Assembly: GCA_026126065.1 (NCBI GenBank)
Contig: JAHCJY010000002.1
Location: 248,001-312,000, forward strand
DNA from: Bauldia sp.
GTDB lineage: Bacteria > Pseudomonadota > Alphaproteobacteria > Rhizobiales > Kaistiaceae
Direction of reading: 5' to 3'
Length of the DNA: 64,000 nt
Below the pieces are notes generated by a model. That model was given only the letters and a program-made list of their open reading frames with translations. It did no database searches and was not told the DNA's origin. Within the stretch, counting starts at the first letter, position 1; each line of letters starts with the position of its first letter. This document shows positions 1 through 7,708 of this stretch, piece after piece. The translations under genes and the position numbers were made by a program.

Positions 1-122
1 GAGAAAACGTCATTCGCGACAGGCATATCCCTTGCTACCCTGACGATATCCAGTCGTTCCGCGTAACCGGATGATTCGGCGCCGCAATGGCGCGTGTGGA
101 GCGATTCAAAGGAGGCATGGGA

Positions 123-356
123 ATGATCACGAACGAGACTGCAGTCCGGGTCCGCGCCTACGAGATCTGGGAGGCCGAAGGCCGCCCGGACGGACGCGAA
201 GCCGAGCATTGGCTGAAGGCCCTGCACGAAATGGCCGCCGCCATGGCCGCCCCGACACCGAAGAGGGCCGCGGCGAAAAAGGCCGACAAGCCGGCGGATG
301 TCGTCGTCGACATCAAGGACGCCGCGCCGAAGAAGCGGGTCAAGAAGGCGAACTGA
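123..356 (+). CDS. DUF2934 family small protein
   Basis: A 77-residue soluble protein. The N-terminal 35 residues carry the DUF2934 signature (YEIWEAEGRPDG then EHWLKA), a short helical unit common in alphaproteobacteria and of unknown function. The rest is an Ala/Lys/Pro-rich basic tail (KKADK, PKKRVKK) that could bind nucleic acid. The ATG at 123 is preferred because AAAGGAGG at 108-115 lies 7 nt upstream; the ATG at 117 is too close to that site. A second DUF2934 gene lies at 1581. Family assignment is fairly sure; the role is unknown. Confidence 0.75.
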   Translation: MITNETAVRVRAYEIWEAEGRPDGREAEHWLKALHEMAAAMAAPTPKRAAAKKADKPADVVVDIKDAAPKKRVKKAN

Positions 357-493
357 AAGCCTTCCGAGAGACTGGCTGGGCGCGGTTGCCGCGCCCTCGG
401 CCCAAGCGCCCGCGCCCATTGGGGGGCCCGCCGGGCGCCACGGCCCTCCCCCACCGGTCCGGCCTGAAGGCCGGCTGGTTAGCCGCCCCCCCG

Positions 494-1438
494 CTATTCC
501 ACCACCAGAACCGCGAAATAGGTGTCATCCGGCGGAGACATGCCGCGGACGTCGGCGTCGACGACGACCAGCCGCGCGCCATCGGCGAAGGCAAGGCCCA
601 CGAAATTGCCGAAATTGGCGTTTTCGGCGTTGTCCGGCGTGGCGGGGTCGTAGCGCCGGATGGCATGCCCTTCCAGGAACGTGCGCCCGACGGCAACCCC
701 CGTGCCATCCGCCACCGGCGCGATCTGCGCATGCATCATCTCGCCGCTGAGCTTTTCGACCGTGAGCATCCCATCCTCGCCGCGCGTGACGCGGCACCGG
801 TGCTGCCCGACGGTCTGGCCGGCATTGTCGAGAAACCCGTACCAGTACACGGTGCAGGTCCGGTCGCCTGTTGCGATGGCCGCAAGGTCGCCATTGCCGA
901 GGGCGACGGTCGTTGCGAGCGCACCGCGCGCCCCTTCATCCATCGGCAGCGCGGGATCGGCAATCGCGGCAAGCGTCGTTGCGACCCGCACCGGCAGCGC
1001 CCGCAACCCATCCGCGTCCGCCGGTACGAGCGGCGCGAGCGCCGCCGCACACTCGGTCGCGCAGGGCTCGAGCGGCGTCGCCCAGGCGAGCGTATCGGGC
1101 ATGGGACCGTCCCCGCTGGCCGGCGGTGCGCCAATGTCGGGCAGTTCGCCGCCGATCTCGGCCACCTGCGTGACCTTGTCGTAAACGCAGATCGCCATGA
1201 TGCTGACGTCCGCGCCGCGCGCCCTGCCGCGGATCAGCGCCATGCCGTAGGTCTGCGAGCCGAACGGATCGACGATCGCGGTCGCCGTCTCGAACAGGCC
1301 GTCCGCAGCGGCGAGGCACTTCGCCTCGACATCGGCCCGAAACGCCTGCCATTCGGCCTCCGTGGCGGCGCGGCTTTGGACCACGCCCGCGATGAGAAGG
1401 GCCAGCGCCGCAATGCCCAATCCGATCTGAGCCAGCAT
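494..1438 (-). CDS. conserved hypothetical protein with N-terminal membrane anchor or signal
   Basis: A 314-residue protein. Residues 3-22 are hydrophobic (IGLGIAALALLIAGVV) and end in a SRAAT stretch that could be cleaved by signal peptidase, so export or periplasmic anchoring is likely. The remainder is a soluble acidic region with several Cys residues (AKCLAAADG, CVYDK, CTVYWYG, HRCRV), compatible with an oxidised periplasmic protein. The open frame extends to 1666, but the ATG at 1438 has a GAGGA site in front of it and begins directly with the signal. No catalytic motif was recognised. It is divergent from the DUF2934 gene at 1581. Confidence 0.6.
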   Translation of the reverse strand: MLAQIGLGIAALALLIAGVVQSRAATEAEWQAFRADVEAKCLAAADGLFETATAIVDPFGSQTYGMALIRGRARGADVSIMAICVYDKVTQVAEIGGELPDIGAPPASGDGPMPDTLAWATPLEPCATECAAALAPLVPADADGLRALPVRVATTLAAIADPALPMDEGARGALATTVALGNGDLAAIATGDRTCTVYWYGFLDNAGQTVGQHRCRVTRGEDGMLTVEKLSGEMMHAQIAPVADGTGVAVGRTFLEGHAIRRYDPATPDNAENANFGNFVGLAFADGARLVVVDADVRGMSPPDDTYFAVLVVE

Positions 1439-1580
1439 TGCATATCCTCGCTCGCAGCAGCGCCGGATGCGGCGCCAGTCGCAACCAGAACGCAAGTCCC
1501 GAAGCCGGGGTTCCTGAACGGGGCGGGGAACAGTAGTCGCACCCGGACATTGAAGCAGTATCCATGAGGCGAGCACCACA

Positions 1581-1880
1581 ATGCGACAGCAGGACAGCGA
1601 CGACCGGCGGAAGCGCGTGACGGAGCGCGCCCGCCATCTCTGGCTCGAGGCCGGCTCCCCTCCCACGGGGCCAGACGCCTACCGTGACCTTGCCAGTGAA
1701 CTGATCGCCATCGAGGAGGCCGGCGCCAGCGCCCTGGAGCCGGTCAGAGACCCCGGTCCCTTCGGCGAGCCTGTCGAGGAATCGGCGCCCGTCGCCAACC
1801 TCGGCGAGTTTCCCACCATCGTCGACGAGGGCGAGCAGACCTACCCGCCTGCGCCGCCAGCCCGCACGCCGCCGGAATAG
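1581..1880 (+). CDS. DUF2934 family protein
   Basis: A 99-residue protein with the DUF2934 unit near the N terminus (RVTERARHLWLEAG then PDAYRDLASELIA), followed by an acidic and Pro-rich low-complexity tail (EQTYPPAPPARTPPE). It is a paralogue in kind of the protein at 123-356 but has an acidic rather than basic tail. Both flank the secreted hypothetical at 494-1438. The function of the family is unknown, so only the family name is offered. Confidence 0.65.
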   Translation: MRQQDSDDRRKRVTERARHLWLEAGSPPTGPDAYRDLASELIAIEEAGASALEPVRDPGPFGEPVEESAPVANLGEFPTIVDEGEQTYPPAPPARTPPE

Positions 1881-2033
1881 CCGCCCCACCGCCGCCCGGG
1901 GTCCGCCGAACCCTGACCGGGTCATTGTCTTGCCCCGGAGCGGGGCTCCTCTCTGGGCCCACCACGTCCCGCGCGGCGTTGCGTTCCTTGACCCACCCGC
2001 TGAATCCGGCGAGAACGGCGAGCAACCGCCGCT

Positions 2034-2110
2034 CGGGGCGTAGCGCAGCCTGGTAGCGCATCTGCTTTGGGAGCAGAGGGTCGCAGGTTCAAATCCTGCC
2101 GCCCCGACCA
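2034..2110 (+). tRNA. tRNA-Pro (anticodon TGG)
   Basis: A 77-nt cloverleaf. Acceptor CGGGGCG at 2034-2040 pairs with CGCCCCG at 2100-2106; the anticodon loop TTTGGGA carries TGG; the T-arm is GCAGGTTCAAATCCTGC; CCA is encoded at 2108-2110. It lies 22 bp upstream of the NDUFS4-like gene. Confidence 0.95.
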
Positions 2111-2132
2111 CCGCCGCGGCAACGGAGGGAGC

Positions 2133-2438
2133 ATGACCGCCCGCATCTATCGCCCCGCCAAGACCGCGATGCAGTCGGGCCGCGGCAGGACCGGTCGCTG
2201 GATGCTGGTGTTCGACCAGAAGCAGCCGCGCTCCGTCGAACCGCTGATGGGCTACACCTCCGCCGCCGACATGACGCAGCAGATCAGGCTCACCTTCGAC
2301 ACCCGCGAGGAAGCGATCGCCTACGCGGAGCGAAGAGGCCTCCCCTACGAGGTGGAGACCGAGCATGGCGCGGTGCGGATCACGAGTTCCTACTCGGACA
2401 ATTTCCGCCCCGACCGCCGCTTTCCGTGGACGCATTGA
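2133..2438 (+). CDS. NDUFS4-like NADH dehydrogenase accessory subunit (ETC complex I subunit)
   Basis: A 101-residue protein resembling alphaproteobacterial homologues of mitochondrial complex I subunit NDUFS4. It starts with the typical [14 protein letters not shown] and continues through [17 protein letters not shown], the [15 protein letters not shown] segment and a C-terminal [16 protein letters not shown]. The family is an accessory subunit bound at the peripheral arm of NADH:ubiquinone oxidoreductase on the cytoplasmic side. The start at 2133 follows ACGGAGGGAGC; the open frame upstream runs into tRNA-Pro and is not coding. It sits between two tRNA genes, which is common for this gene in Hyphomicrobiales. 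Confidence 0.9.
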   Translation: MTARIYRPAKTAMQSGRGRTGRWMLVFDQKQPRSVEPLMGYTSAADMTQQIRLTFDTREEAIAYAERRGLPYEVETEHGAVRITSSYSDNFRPDRRFPWTH

Positions 2439-2473
2439 CCGGCCGCATCGGCCGTCGGAATTCATCGCAGCAC

Positions 2474-2549
2474 GGCCCCGTAGCTCAGCGGATAGAGCAG
2501 CAGCCTTCTAAGCTGTTGGTCGCAGGTTCGATTCCTGCCGGGGTCGCCA
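2474..2549 (+). tRNA. tRNA-Arg (anticodon TCT), integration target
   Basis: A 76-nt cloverleaf. Acceptor GGCCCCG at 2474-2480 pairs with CGGGGTC at 2539-2545; the anticodon arm contains TTCTAAG with anticodon TCT; the T-arm is GCAGGTTCGATTCCTGC; discriminator G is followed by CCA. Its 3' half is repeated exactly at 26824 and partly at 32874, so this gene is the insertion site of one or two islands and was regenerated by the incoming element. Confidence 0.95.
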
Positions 2550-2551
2550 AT
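2505..2551 (+). repeat. attL, left copy of the 47-bp attachment repeat
   Basis: Identical to 26824-26870. It spans the anticodon 3' side, variable loop, T-arm, acceptor 3' strand and CCA of tRNA-Arg plus two bases. Identity ends one base upstream (C here, T on the right) and one base downstream, which fixes the crossover to this segment. Confidence 0.92.
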
Positions 2552-2587
2552 TGGCTGAATAACTTAAGAGGATCGCCGCTATCGGCT

Positions 2588-2606
2588 TTGCACACTTGTT
2601 GCACAC
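2588..2606 (+). other. candidate integrase arm-type sites, left end
   Basis: Two direct copies of TTGCACAC at 2588-2595 and 2599-2606, period 11 bp, 37 bp inside attL. A matching pair in the same orientation (TTGCACGC, TTGCACAC; period 10) lies at 26685-26702 near attR. Paired short repeats near both ends of an element are what tyrosine integrases use as arm-binding sites; the assignment is inferred from position and repetition. Confidence 0.5.
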
Positions 2607-3506
2607 CTAGCGGAGGATGAGCCACAGGGCGACCCCTAATCCGATGGCTGCGCCAATCAGAACGGGCGCGAGCACTTTGAGGATCTGACCGAGAGGCACA
2701 CGCCCCTCGCGATAGTCGCGCCACATGAATTTCAGCATGTCTCGCGGCTGGCCCGTCCTCACGCCTATTTCCGACTGACGGTCCCGTGAGCGCCGACCAG
2801 CGGTCGCTGTCACCTTGGCGATGTCCTCCCGGGACAGAGGAACACCGAGACCGGGGTCTTGGCTCGCCGCCCTGGCCAGCGCGCGGTCAAAAGCAGCTTT
2901 CACAATTGGGCTGTATTCCAGGTGGTAGCCCTTAGTCTCGATCTCATTGGCGTTGTCCGGTCGGCACGTGATGGCCTCGGAATCCCAGATTCGATGCCAT
3001 CCGAATTGGGGTTGGTCAGCTAGGAGCCTCCGCCCAGCCGGATCGCTCGTCATCGCGATCTGAAAGTCAGCGTCGAACGCTTTGTCAGGTGCCCAGAGGT
3101 AGATCCGCATCTTCTTTCCCCTCGACTGGCCGCCAGGTGAAGGTGACGGAGCTGGAGCAGGTCTCCGGTCGTGAAGCACCGTATCACCGCCAACCGTCAT
3201 CTCCCCAAGGTTGACCCCTGTGACCTTGATTCCAAGCCCTCTCGTGTCGGCTCGCCTTTGGACGTCCTCCCGAACCTTATCCTCGAACGCCTTTTGGACT
3301 GCGGGGACGCGCATCAAGAAGTAGCCGTTGTCCCGCATTTCACTTAGGTACTGCGGCGCCCAATCGTCTCGATCAATTACGTCGTTCAAATTCCAAGTCG
3401 TAGCGTTCTGCTCAGCCTTCAGTCGCTCGGCCTTGTCGTCCAACGTGGCGGCGATCTGAAAGCCGACGAGCGCAGGCAGATGCGGTACCCAGGTGTAGAC
3501 CTTCAT
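2607..3506 (-). CDS. two-repeat, C-terminally membrane-anchored hypothetical protein
   Basis: A 299-residue protein of unknown function with a clear internal duplication. Residues 1-110 and about 132-232 both start M(K/R)(V/I)Y(T/L)W(V/A)P, continue with FQIA, and share GY.L...P.V..AF and a GLG motif. A Pro/Ser/Gly/Lys-rich linker (PAPAPSPSPGGQSRGKK) joins them. The last 22 residues (VLIGAAIGLGVALWLIL) form a single membrane helix ending in Arg, so the repeats should face the cytoplasm as in tail-anchored proteins. GGGAGGG precedes the ATG. It is the leftmost gene of the element. No relative was recognised. Confidence 0.7.
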   Translation of the reverse strand: MKVYTWVPHLPALVGFQIAATLDDKAERLKAEQNATTWNLNDVIDRDDWAPQYLSEMRDNGYFLMRVPAVQKAFEDKVREDVQRRADTRGLGIKVTGVNLGEMTVGGDTVLHDRRPAPAPSPSPGGQSRGKKMRIYLWAPDKAFDADFQIAMTSDPAGRRLLADQPQFGWHRIWDSEAITCRPDNANEIETKGYHLEYSPIVKAAFDRALARAASQDPGLGVPLSREDIAKVTATAGRRSRDRQSEIGVRTGQPRDMLKFMWRDYREGRVPLGQILKVLAPVLIGAAIGLGVALWLILR

Positions 3507-3769
3507 AAGCCACCCTCCCCGGTTGCTGACCGAGGGAATTTGGCACGCCGCCTCTTAGACTCAAAGGCCATGCAACAGCCCCCATTTTCCCTGGGGATTG
3601 CTACGATTAAAGCGGTGAGCCGTGGGGTCGGTCCTGGGACCTCCCTGTTCCGAAGCTGGTCAACGGCGGGCGAAAGCGCAAACCCTTTCACCAAATCGTT
3701 GGTAGCCGGACGACGCGGAGGGGCTTCAATCCTTTAAGAAAACTGATGAGCCAATATCTGTGTATTCTT

Positions 3770-4240
3770 TTATTGAATCTTCTTAGCTGCATATTTATAT
3801 AGAGTACCGGAAGTTTTGTTCCGGACTAGAGCGGAAGGTTGCTTCCGATCAAGATCGGAAGTTTTCTTCCGGTCTAGCGTAGTGGAGCGCGGTTTGACCC
3901 GAAGCACAAGCTCATAAATGTTGGTCCGCCCTTGCCCACGGCGCTTGATAACGAGTAGCCCGTTCTCCTCAAGAGATTTGAGATGCGTCCGAACGCTGCG
4001 ATCGGATAGGCCGAGATCCGCGCCAAGGCGCTCTTGACCAGGAAAACAAAAATCATTCTGCCATGCATAGCTAAGGAGCATCGCAAATGTCATTTTGTCG
4101 CCCGAGCTAAGCCTCCGCGAGCGCAAGAGAAAGTTTGGTACTTGGGTGAAGCCCTGTGATGTCGCAGAATCCGCGCCGTGAAGGACTATATTGCGTTCTT
4201 TTAGAATGTCGCCGATCCGACGAGCCTCGGGTAACTCCAT
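3770..4240 (-). CDS. winged-helix replication-initiator-like protein
   Basis: A 156-residue protein. Residues 30-115 form a winged helix-turn-helix: GFTQVPNFLLRSRRLS, DKMTFAMLLSYAWQN, then FPGQERLGADLGLSDRSVRTH and a wing LLVIKRRGQGRTNIYEL. This arrangement is seen in helix-turn-helix proteins of alphaproteobacterial mobile elements that resemble plasmid Rep N-terminal domains. The C terminus holds three degenerate copies of a (D/V)R(K/N)K.TS unit encoded by three inverted repeats at 3807-3872. It may control copy number or replication of the excised circle. Family-level fit is good; the replication role is inferred. Confidence 0.65.
   Translation of the reverse strand: MELPEARRIGDILKERNIVLHGADSATSQGFTQVPNFLLRSRRLSSGDKMTFAMLLSYAWQNDFCFPGQERLGADLGLSDRSVRTHLKSLEENGLLVIKRRGQGRTNIYELVLRVKPRSTTLDRKKTSDLDRKQPSALVRNKTSGTLYKYAAKKIQ
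3807..3872. repeat. three tandem inverted repeats inside the 3' end of the HTH gene
   Basis: Hairpin-forming units at 3807-3824 (CCGGAAG.TTTG.TTCCGG type), 3832-3847 and 3855-3872, spaced about 24 bp, each with arms of roughly CGGAAG/CTTCCG. They encode the three DRK-TS-like peptide units of the overlying protein. They could be iteron-like binding sites, a coding repeat, or both. Confidence 0.7.
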
Positions 4241-4306
4241 AGTCCCATTATAACCCTATTTAGACGCCGCGTCCGTGCTTGTCCCCTACTCCTCGATTCC
4301 AGAACC

Positions 4307-4993
4307 TCAGTGTTCGAGCGGTATTGTGAAATCGCTCTGATCGTCCCGATGACTCGCTGAGTCATCGCGGCGGGTGCCGAGCAACGGCGAAAGCATGCGC
4401 TGCAGTCCAGCGATGAGATGATTGGTCTCCCGCGCGCGTTCAGTGAGGTCCTTTATCTGCGTGTCTTTTACGATGACCTGCCCACGCAGGAATTCATTCT
4501 CGCTCTCTATGAAGGCGACAAGTCGCGACATTTCCAGCGCGCCTGCCGCGGCCTGTCGCGACTCGTCGCCTCGGGCCTGTGTCGGTTCGCGAGTTAGACC
4601 TCGCATGTTTTCCGAGACGACGTTTGCCGCGACAAGCCGCGCTGGGTCGTTCCCCGCCGTTGTCAGCCCACTCGATGGCTTATCGTTGCGTTCTGCCGCG
4701 TCACCTGTCGCGACAGGCCGCGGTAAGGCCCGACCCGTCGGAGCAAATCTGGCACTGTGCATTTCAATCGTCTGGGCAATGTGGCGATCAACGGAATGCT
4801 GCGTCACTAAATACATGTCGCCAAGGAGTGTGGGTTTCTTGAGCGCGTCGAGATGGCCACTCTTGCAGTAGCGCTGAAGCGTTCTGATGGTTCGCGGATG
4901 CCCAGCGAGTTCGTAGCAGTTCGCTACGTCTTCGATAGTCAGGGCAAACACGTTGTCGCTATCGGTCGCTTTGAGTCGCGATGGGTCGTCCAT
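4307..4993 (-). CDS. HTH plus coiled-coil protein of the mobile element
   Basis: A 228-residue protein. Residues 18-75 look like a DNA-binding helix-turn-helix (TIEDVANCYELAGHPRTIRT then LQRYCKSGHLDALK, ending DRHIAQTI). A disordered middle follows (residues 80-155), then a coiled coil at about 158-200 (SENEFLRGQVIVKDTQ, LTERARETNHLIAGL). Small HTH-plus-coiled-coil proteins upstream of Rep-like genes often act in replication control or partition. No exact family was recognised. It lies upstream of, and is co-directional with, the winged-helix protein at 3770-4240. Confidence 0.6.
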   Translation of the reverse strand: MDDPSRLKATDSDNVFALTIEDVANCYELAGHPRTIRTLQRYCKSGHLDALKKPTLLGDMYLVTQHSVDRHIAQTIEMHSARFAPTGRALPRPVATGDAAERNDKPSSGLTTAGNDPARLVAANVVSENMRGLTREPTQARGDESRQAAAGALEMSRLVAFIESENEFLRGQVIVKDTQIKDLTERARETNHLIAGLQRMLSPLLGTRRDDSASHRDDQSDFTIPLEH

Positions 4994-5422
4994 GGTCGCA
5001 TGATATCATTGGCATCTCGATGAAGTGTCGGTTCTTATCCCCAGTCCGCCACGGGGACGACATGCCGTGTAGGTCCGAGGTCGCGCGAGGGCGCCGTGGG
5101 TGTTCGTGGCGGAGCAGAACATCGTAAGCAAATGCCTCTCACCGGGCTCATTCGAACGGATCAGAAAACTGAGGTATCGCCCATTCCGGACCACGGTGCG
5201 GATGTTGATGTGGTTCCACTATCGAGGGGGAACGATCCCTGCGTCGACGGTGGAATCGACTATGCCGATGAGCAGCACCAGGATCGGCTCAGTAATCCTC
5301 CGAGGCGGAAGAAGAGCGGCCGCCTCTGCGTTCGACGTGACGTTACCCTCCCGCGTCGACCATCATATCCGATGGAGGAGGCGAATAGGCGATCACGGCT
5401 ACACCACCAAGGACATAAGGGT
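4994..5422. other. 429-bp gap without convincing gene
   Basis: Open frames exist on both strands but lack ribosome sites, have unlike-protein composition (Arg/Pro/Ser rich) and overlap one another. No RNA gene, hairpin or repeat stood out. It lies between the HTH/coiled-coil gene and the broken membrane protein, so gene loss is a reasonable explanation. Confidence 0.5.
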
Positions 5423-6253
5423 CTAAGAGCGTGCCTGTAGAACCTTCTTCATGAAATCCTCCGCCCTCTTGTTCAGGGCTTCGTATCTCGTCCAAAGGTT
5501 CTCGGCTTTCCTTTCAGCACGGTAATCTTCGACCATCGAAGCAAGAATCTTCCACGTTTTCTGGATCGAGTCGTTCCAAGGCTCGACTATATAGCTCTCA
5601 GGCATCATTGCGTTTTCGATCATCGATCCGACCACATCGTACGTCCGGCATACTATCTCTGCCTGACGAACCTCCTCGTCAGTCCAATCACTAGGATCGC
5701 GGCCCTCCAATTTTTCGAGCACCAGTCGTCTCGCATTTATGGCGTCTTCCGTCTGCAATATGTCGACCGCAGTTTTAAAGGCTTGGGTGGAGATCGTCTT
5801 ATCAAGCGCGTCGCGGTTCTCGCGTATCTCCATCTGATTGATCTTCAATTGCCTATACTGGAACAGCAAGGCGAAGAAGACGGCGGCGAAAGCTAGTCCG
5901 GAGAAGAGAGCGTTTACGGCGCCATATTGGTCTCCATAGACACCCTAGTCGCCCGGGTCGGCCCACGCGACGATAATGGCGGGCGTGAACCACCAACAAA
6001 GAAAGACAACGACTACGACGCCCACGCCAAACGCCACCAGCCAACCGAAGGAGTGATCCCTGGGCTTGACCGTTGATGGCTCGCCTCTCGCCTTGCCAAC
6101 ATTGCTCATGCTTCCCCCAGCGTTGCCGACGAGCCGGTGGGCATCGAGTCTCCCGGTGCGGCGCTCCCGGATATGTTCGCTGAGCCACGTCGCGGCAATG
6201 CTAGCCGCTCCACCCACAACGGCGCCAATAATCGCGGCCCAACCGCTATCCAT
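5423..6253 (-). pseudogene. two-helix membrane protein gene interrupted by an in-frame amber codon
   Basis: One continuous reading frame with a single TAG at 5945-5947. Upstream part: MDSGWAAIIGAVVGGAASIAATW (first helix), a short cytoplasmic stretch, then WLVAFGVGVVVVVFLCWWF. Downstream part: GVYGDQYGAVNALFSGLAF, a helix AAVFFALLFQYRQL and a coiled coil (NQMEIRENRDALDKTIS) with a soluble C terminus. A conserved bacterial family has FGD.FGAVNALFSGLAFAG.I..LLQ in this position, usually preceded by a Trp a few residues earlier. The stop could therefore be a TGG-to-TAG change. The downstream part has no credible start of its own (only TTG inside the helix). ATG 6253 follows GGAGTGAG. Readthrough cannot be excluded. 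Confidence 0.72.
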
Positions 6254-6295
6254 TTGGTGATTCTCACTCCGCACACAATGGTCGCTGATGGAAAC

Positions 6296-6877
6296 TCAGG
6301 CGAGGTATGACGATGTTATACGTCGCCTCATTGTTTCGACGTAGGTCGCCTTGTCTTCCTCCTGAGAGAGAATGTTTCGGGCTTCCATTGCTGACTTGTC
6401 GACTGCCCAAAGCAGTCGCATCACATGGGACGGAGTGTTTGAAACAATGAAGCTGCTGAGCGATACCGATGGTTCAGCGAGGCGCCGTTCGATATCTTTG
6501 ATAGTGTTAAAGAACTGAATCTTTGGATCGTTGAAGCCAATGTTCCGAATGCCCTTTAGATCGACAAAAGCGATGAACTGCCTACCGCGGGAAATCAGCC
6601 AAAGGATAAAGTCCGGATGAAAGTTTCCAGCCTCGAAGAACCCGATACCGCGCCCCTTGCTCAGATTGCGAAGGAGATAGAGCTCCTTGTCCGCGAACAA
6701 GTCTGTAGTAGCGCTGTCGTGGAACGACTTCATATCCTCGACCAGGTTACGCTCACCTTTGTTGAGCGGAACAGGAGAGATCTCGACACGGTTCTGATCA
6801 AGATACAGAAGCGGCTCGTAGAGATGCCGGCCAAACCAGATCGCCTTCATGCCGCCGTGATGCGCAGTCAGGGTCAT
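6296..6877 (-). pseudogene. C-terminal PD-(D/E)XK nuclease fragment of a type III restriction-like enzyme
   Basis: 193 residues matching only the C terminus of large DEAD/DEAH-helicase restriction subunits: [41 protein letters not shown], then the nuclease core FHPDFILWL and FIAFVDLKG (PD...DxK), and [10 protein letters not shown]. The family is normally around 1000 residues with an N-terminal helicase, all of which is missing here, so this is most likely a remnant. Oddly, it retains an ATG that overlaps the stop of the upstream antitoxin gene (ATGA at 6874-6877), so it could still be translated. A free nuclease domain acting as a toxin is a speculative alternative. Confidence 0.65.
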
Positions 6878-7080
6878 TTCGCACGCTTCGGTTTGCGGAT
6901 GCCGCCCGTTGCGGTTTTCGCCTTGGCACCCTCCCTGCCTGCCAGACGTTCACACTCTTCGACTGCGACCACGACGACGACCGCCCGCCCGTGCTTTTCG
7001 TTAGTGGCCGGTTCCGCAAGCGCCAGGTCGATTGAACGCCCGAAGCCATTCTTGGCCTCTCGTGCAGACAGATATTGCAT
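6874..7080 (-). CDS. Phd/YefM-type antitoxin
   Basis: A 68-residue protein with the Phd/YefM N-terminal signature: [20 protein letters not shown], then [19 protein letters not shown]. Members bind their operator as dimers and neutralise a toxin with the C-terminal tail. The start is set by homology at the ATG 7080; the open frame upstream is unrelated. The usual downstream toxin gene is absent and replaced by the nuclease fragment, to which it is joined by an ATGA overlap. It is either an orphan antitoxin or part of a rearranged pair. Confidence 0.8.
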   Translation of the reverse strand: MQYLSAREAKNGFGRSIDLALAEPATNEKHGRAVVVVVAVEECERLAGREGAKAKTATGGIRKPKRAK

Positions 7081-7428
7081 TGCCGCCCCCGGACCGAGAG
7101 CCATCATACCCACTAGAACGCGACTGCATAGCCGGGGGCTGGCTCGTCGAGTCGCTGAGCGGCGGCAACATCGCGGGACTTGAGACTGGATGCACGGCCA
7201 TAAGGGGCAGTCGCTGACGGTCAAGCCGTTCGACCGGAAGAATCCCACAACGCCGACCCCTCTAGTTCTTCGGCGGCAAGAAAAGTCCTGGAGGTCTGTT
7301 CGCATGACGGCCCTTACTAGGTGGGGGACGGACGTATGCGCGGTCGCCGGGACCTTCGACATTGAAGCGCGAAGTCTAGACTAATTGCAGTATTTCAAGA
7401 ATGCCAAGTACTTGGTGATCACTATGTT
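7081..7428. other. 348-bp gap without recognised feature
   Basis: Upstream of the antitoxin gene. It should contain the antitoxin promoter and operator, but no clear palindrome was found. Open frames here overlap on both strands and have no ribosome site. Confidence 0.45.
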
Positions 7429-7656
7429 ATGATCGAACTGATGATTTTTAGTACGATAGCGAATACAGAGGTTGGGAAGATTCTTATCTGCCTGCCGGTC
7501 ACGGGGTGCGATCGGTTTGGCAGGATGGTGGTGCAGTGCCTTGCCTGCGGAAATCAATACAAGGCCGATGAGATTTCGACGCATTTAACTTACTTAGACG
7601 ACAAGTCGGCAAGCTGTTGGTGGACGCTCGTAACTTCTACAGCACACATTGTTTAA
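7429..7656 (+). CDS. possible small hypothetical protein
   Basis: A 75-residue open frame with a CLACGNQYKADE segment (CxxC) that could be half of a zinc ribbon. The hairpin at 7662 follows its stop directly. An opposing open frame of 67 codons covers the same region, and the ribosome site is weak (AGG before the internal ATG 7525). Coding is uncertain. Confidence 0.25.
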   Translation: MIELMIFSTIANTEVGKILICLPVTGCDRFGRMVVQCLACGNQYKADEISTHLTYLDDKSASCWWTLVTSTAHIV

Positions 7657-7657
7657 C

Positions 7658-7682
7658 AAAAAGCCCCGCACTAGGCGGGGCT
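7658..7682 (-). terminator. Rho-independent terminator of the ArdC operon
   Basis: Stem AGCCCCGC (7662-7669) / GCGGGGCT (7675-7682) with a 5-nt loop, followed on the minus strand by five T (A at 7658-7662). It lies 27 bp downstream of the stop at 7709. Confidence 0.85.
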
Positions 7683-7708
7683 GTTGATTAGGGCCGACCT
7701 GGAAGGGG

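Noticed and set aside
1872..1890. GGAATA at the end of the DUF2934 gene as a fifth ECF promoter
   Set aside because: No CGT at the required 15-bp spacing and no gene start behind it at a suitable distance.
2485..2724. Open frame reading [13 protein letters not shown] on the minus strand
   Set aside because: Antisense of tRNA-Arg; a well-known false gene. The same artefact appears at the other two tRNA copies near 26850 and 32900 and was not used as a start for int, the GTPase or PAP2.
5006..5440. Short open frames on both strands in the gap after the HTH gene
   Set aside because: No ribosome sites, mutual overlap, no protein-like pattern.
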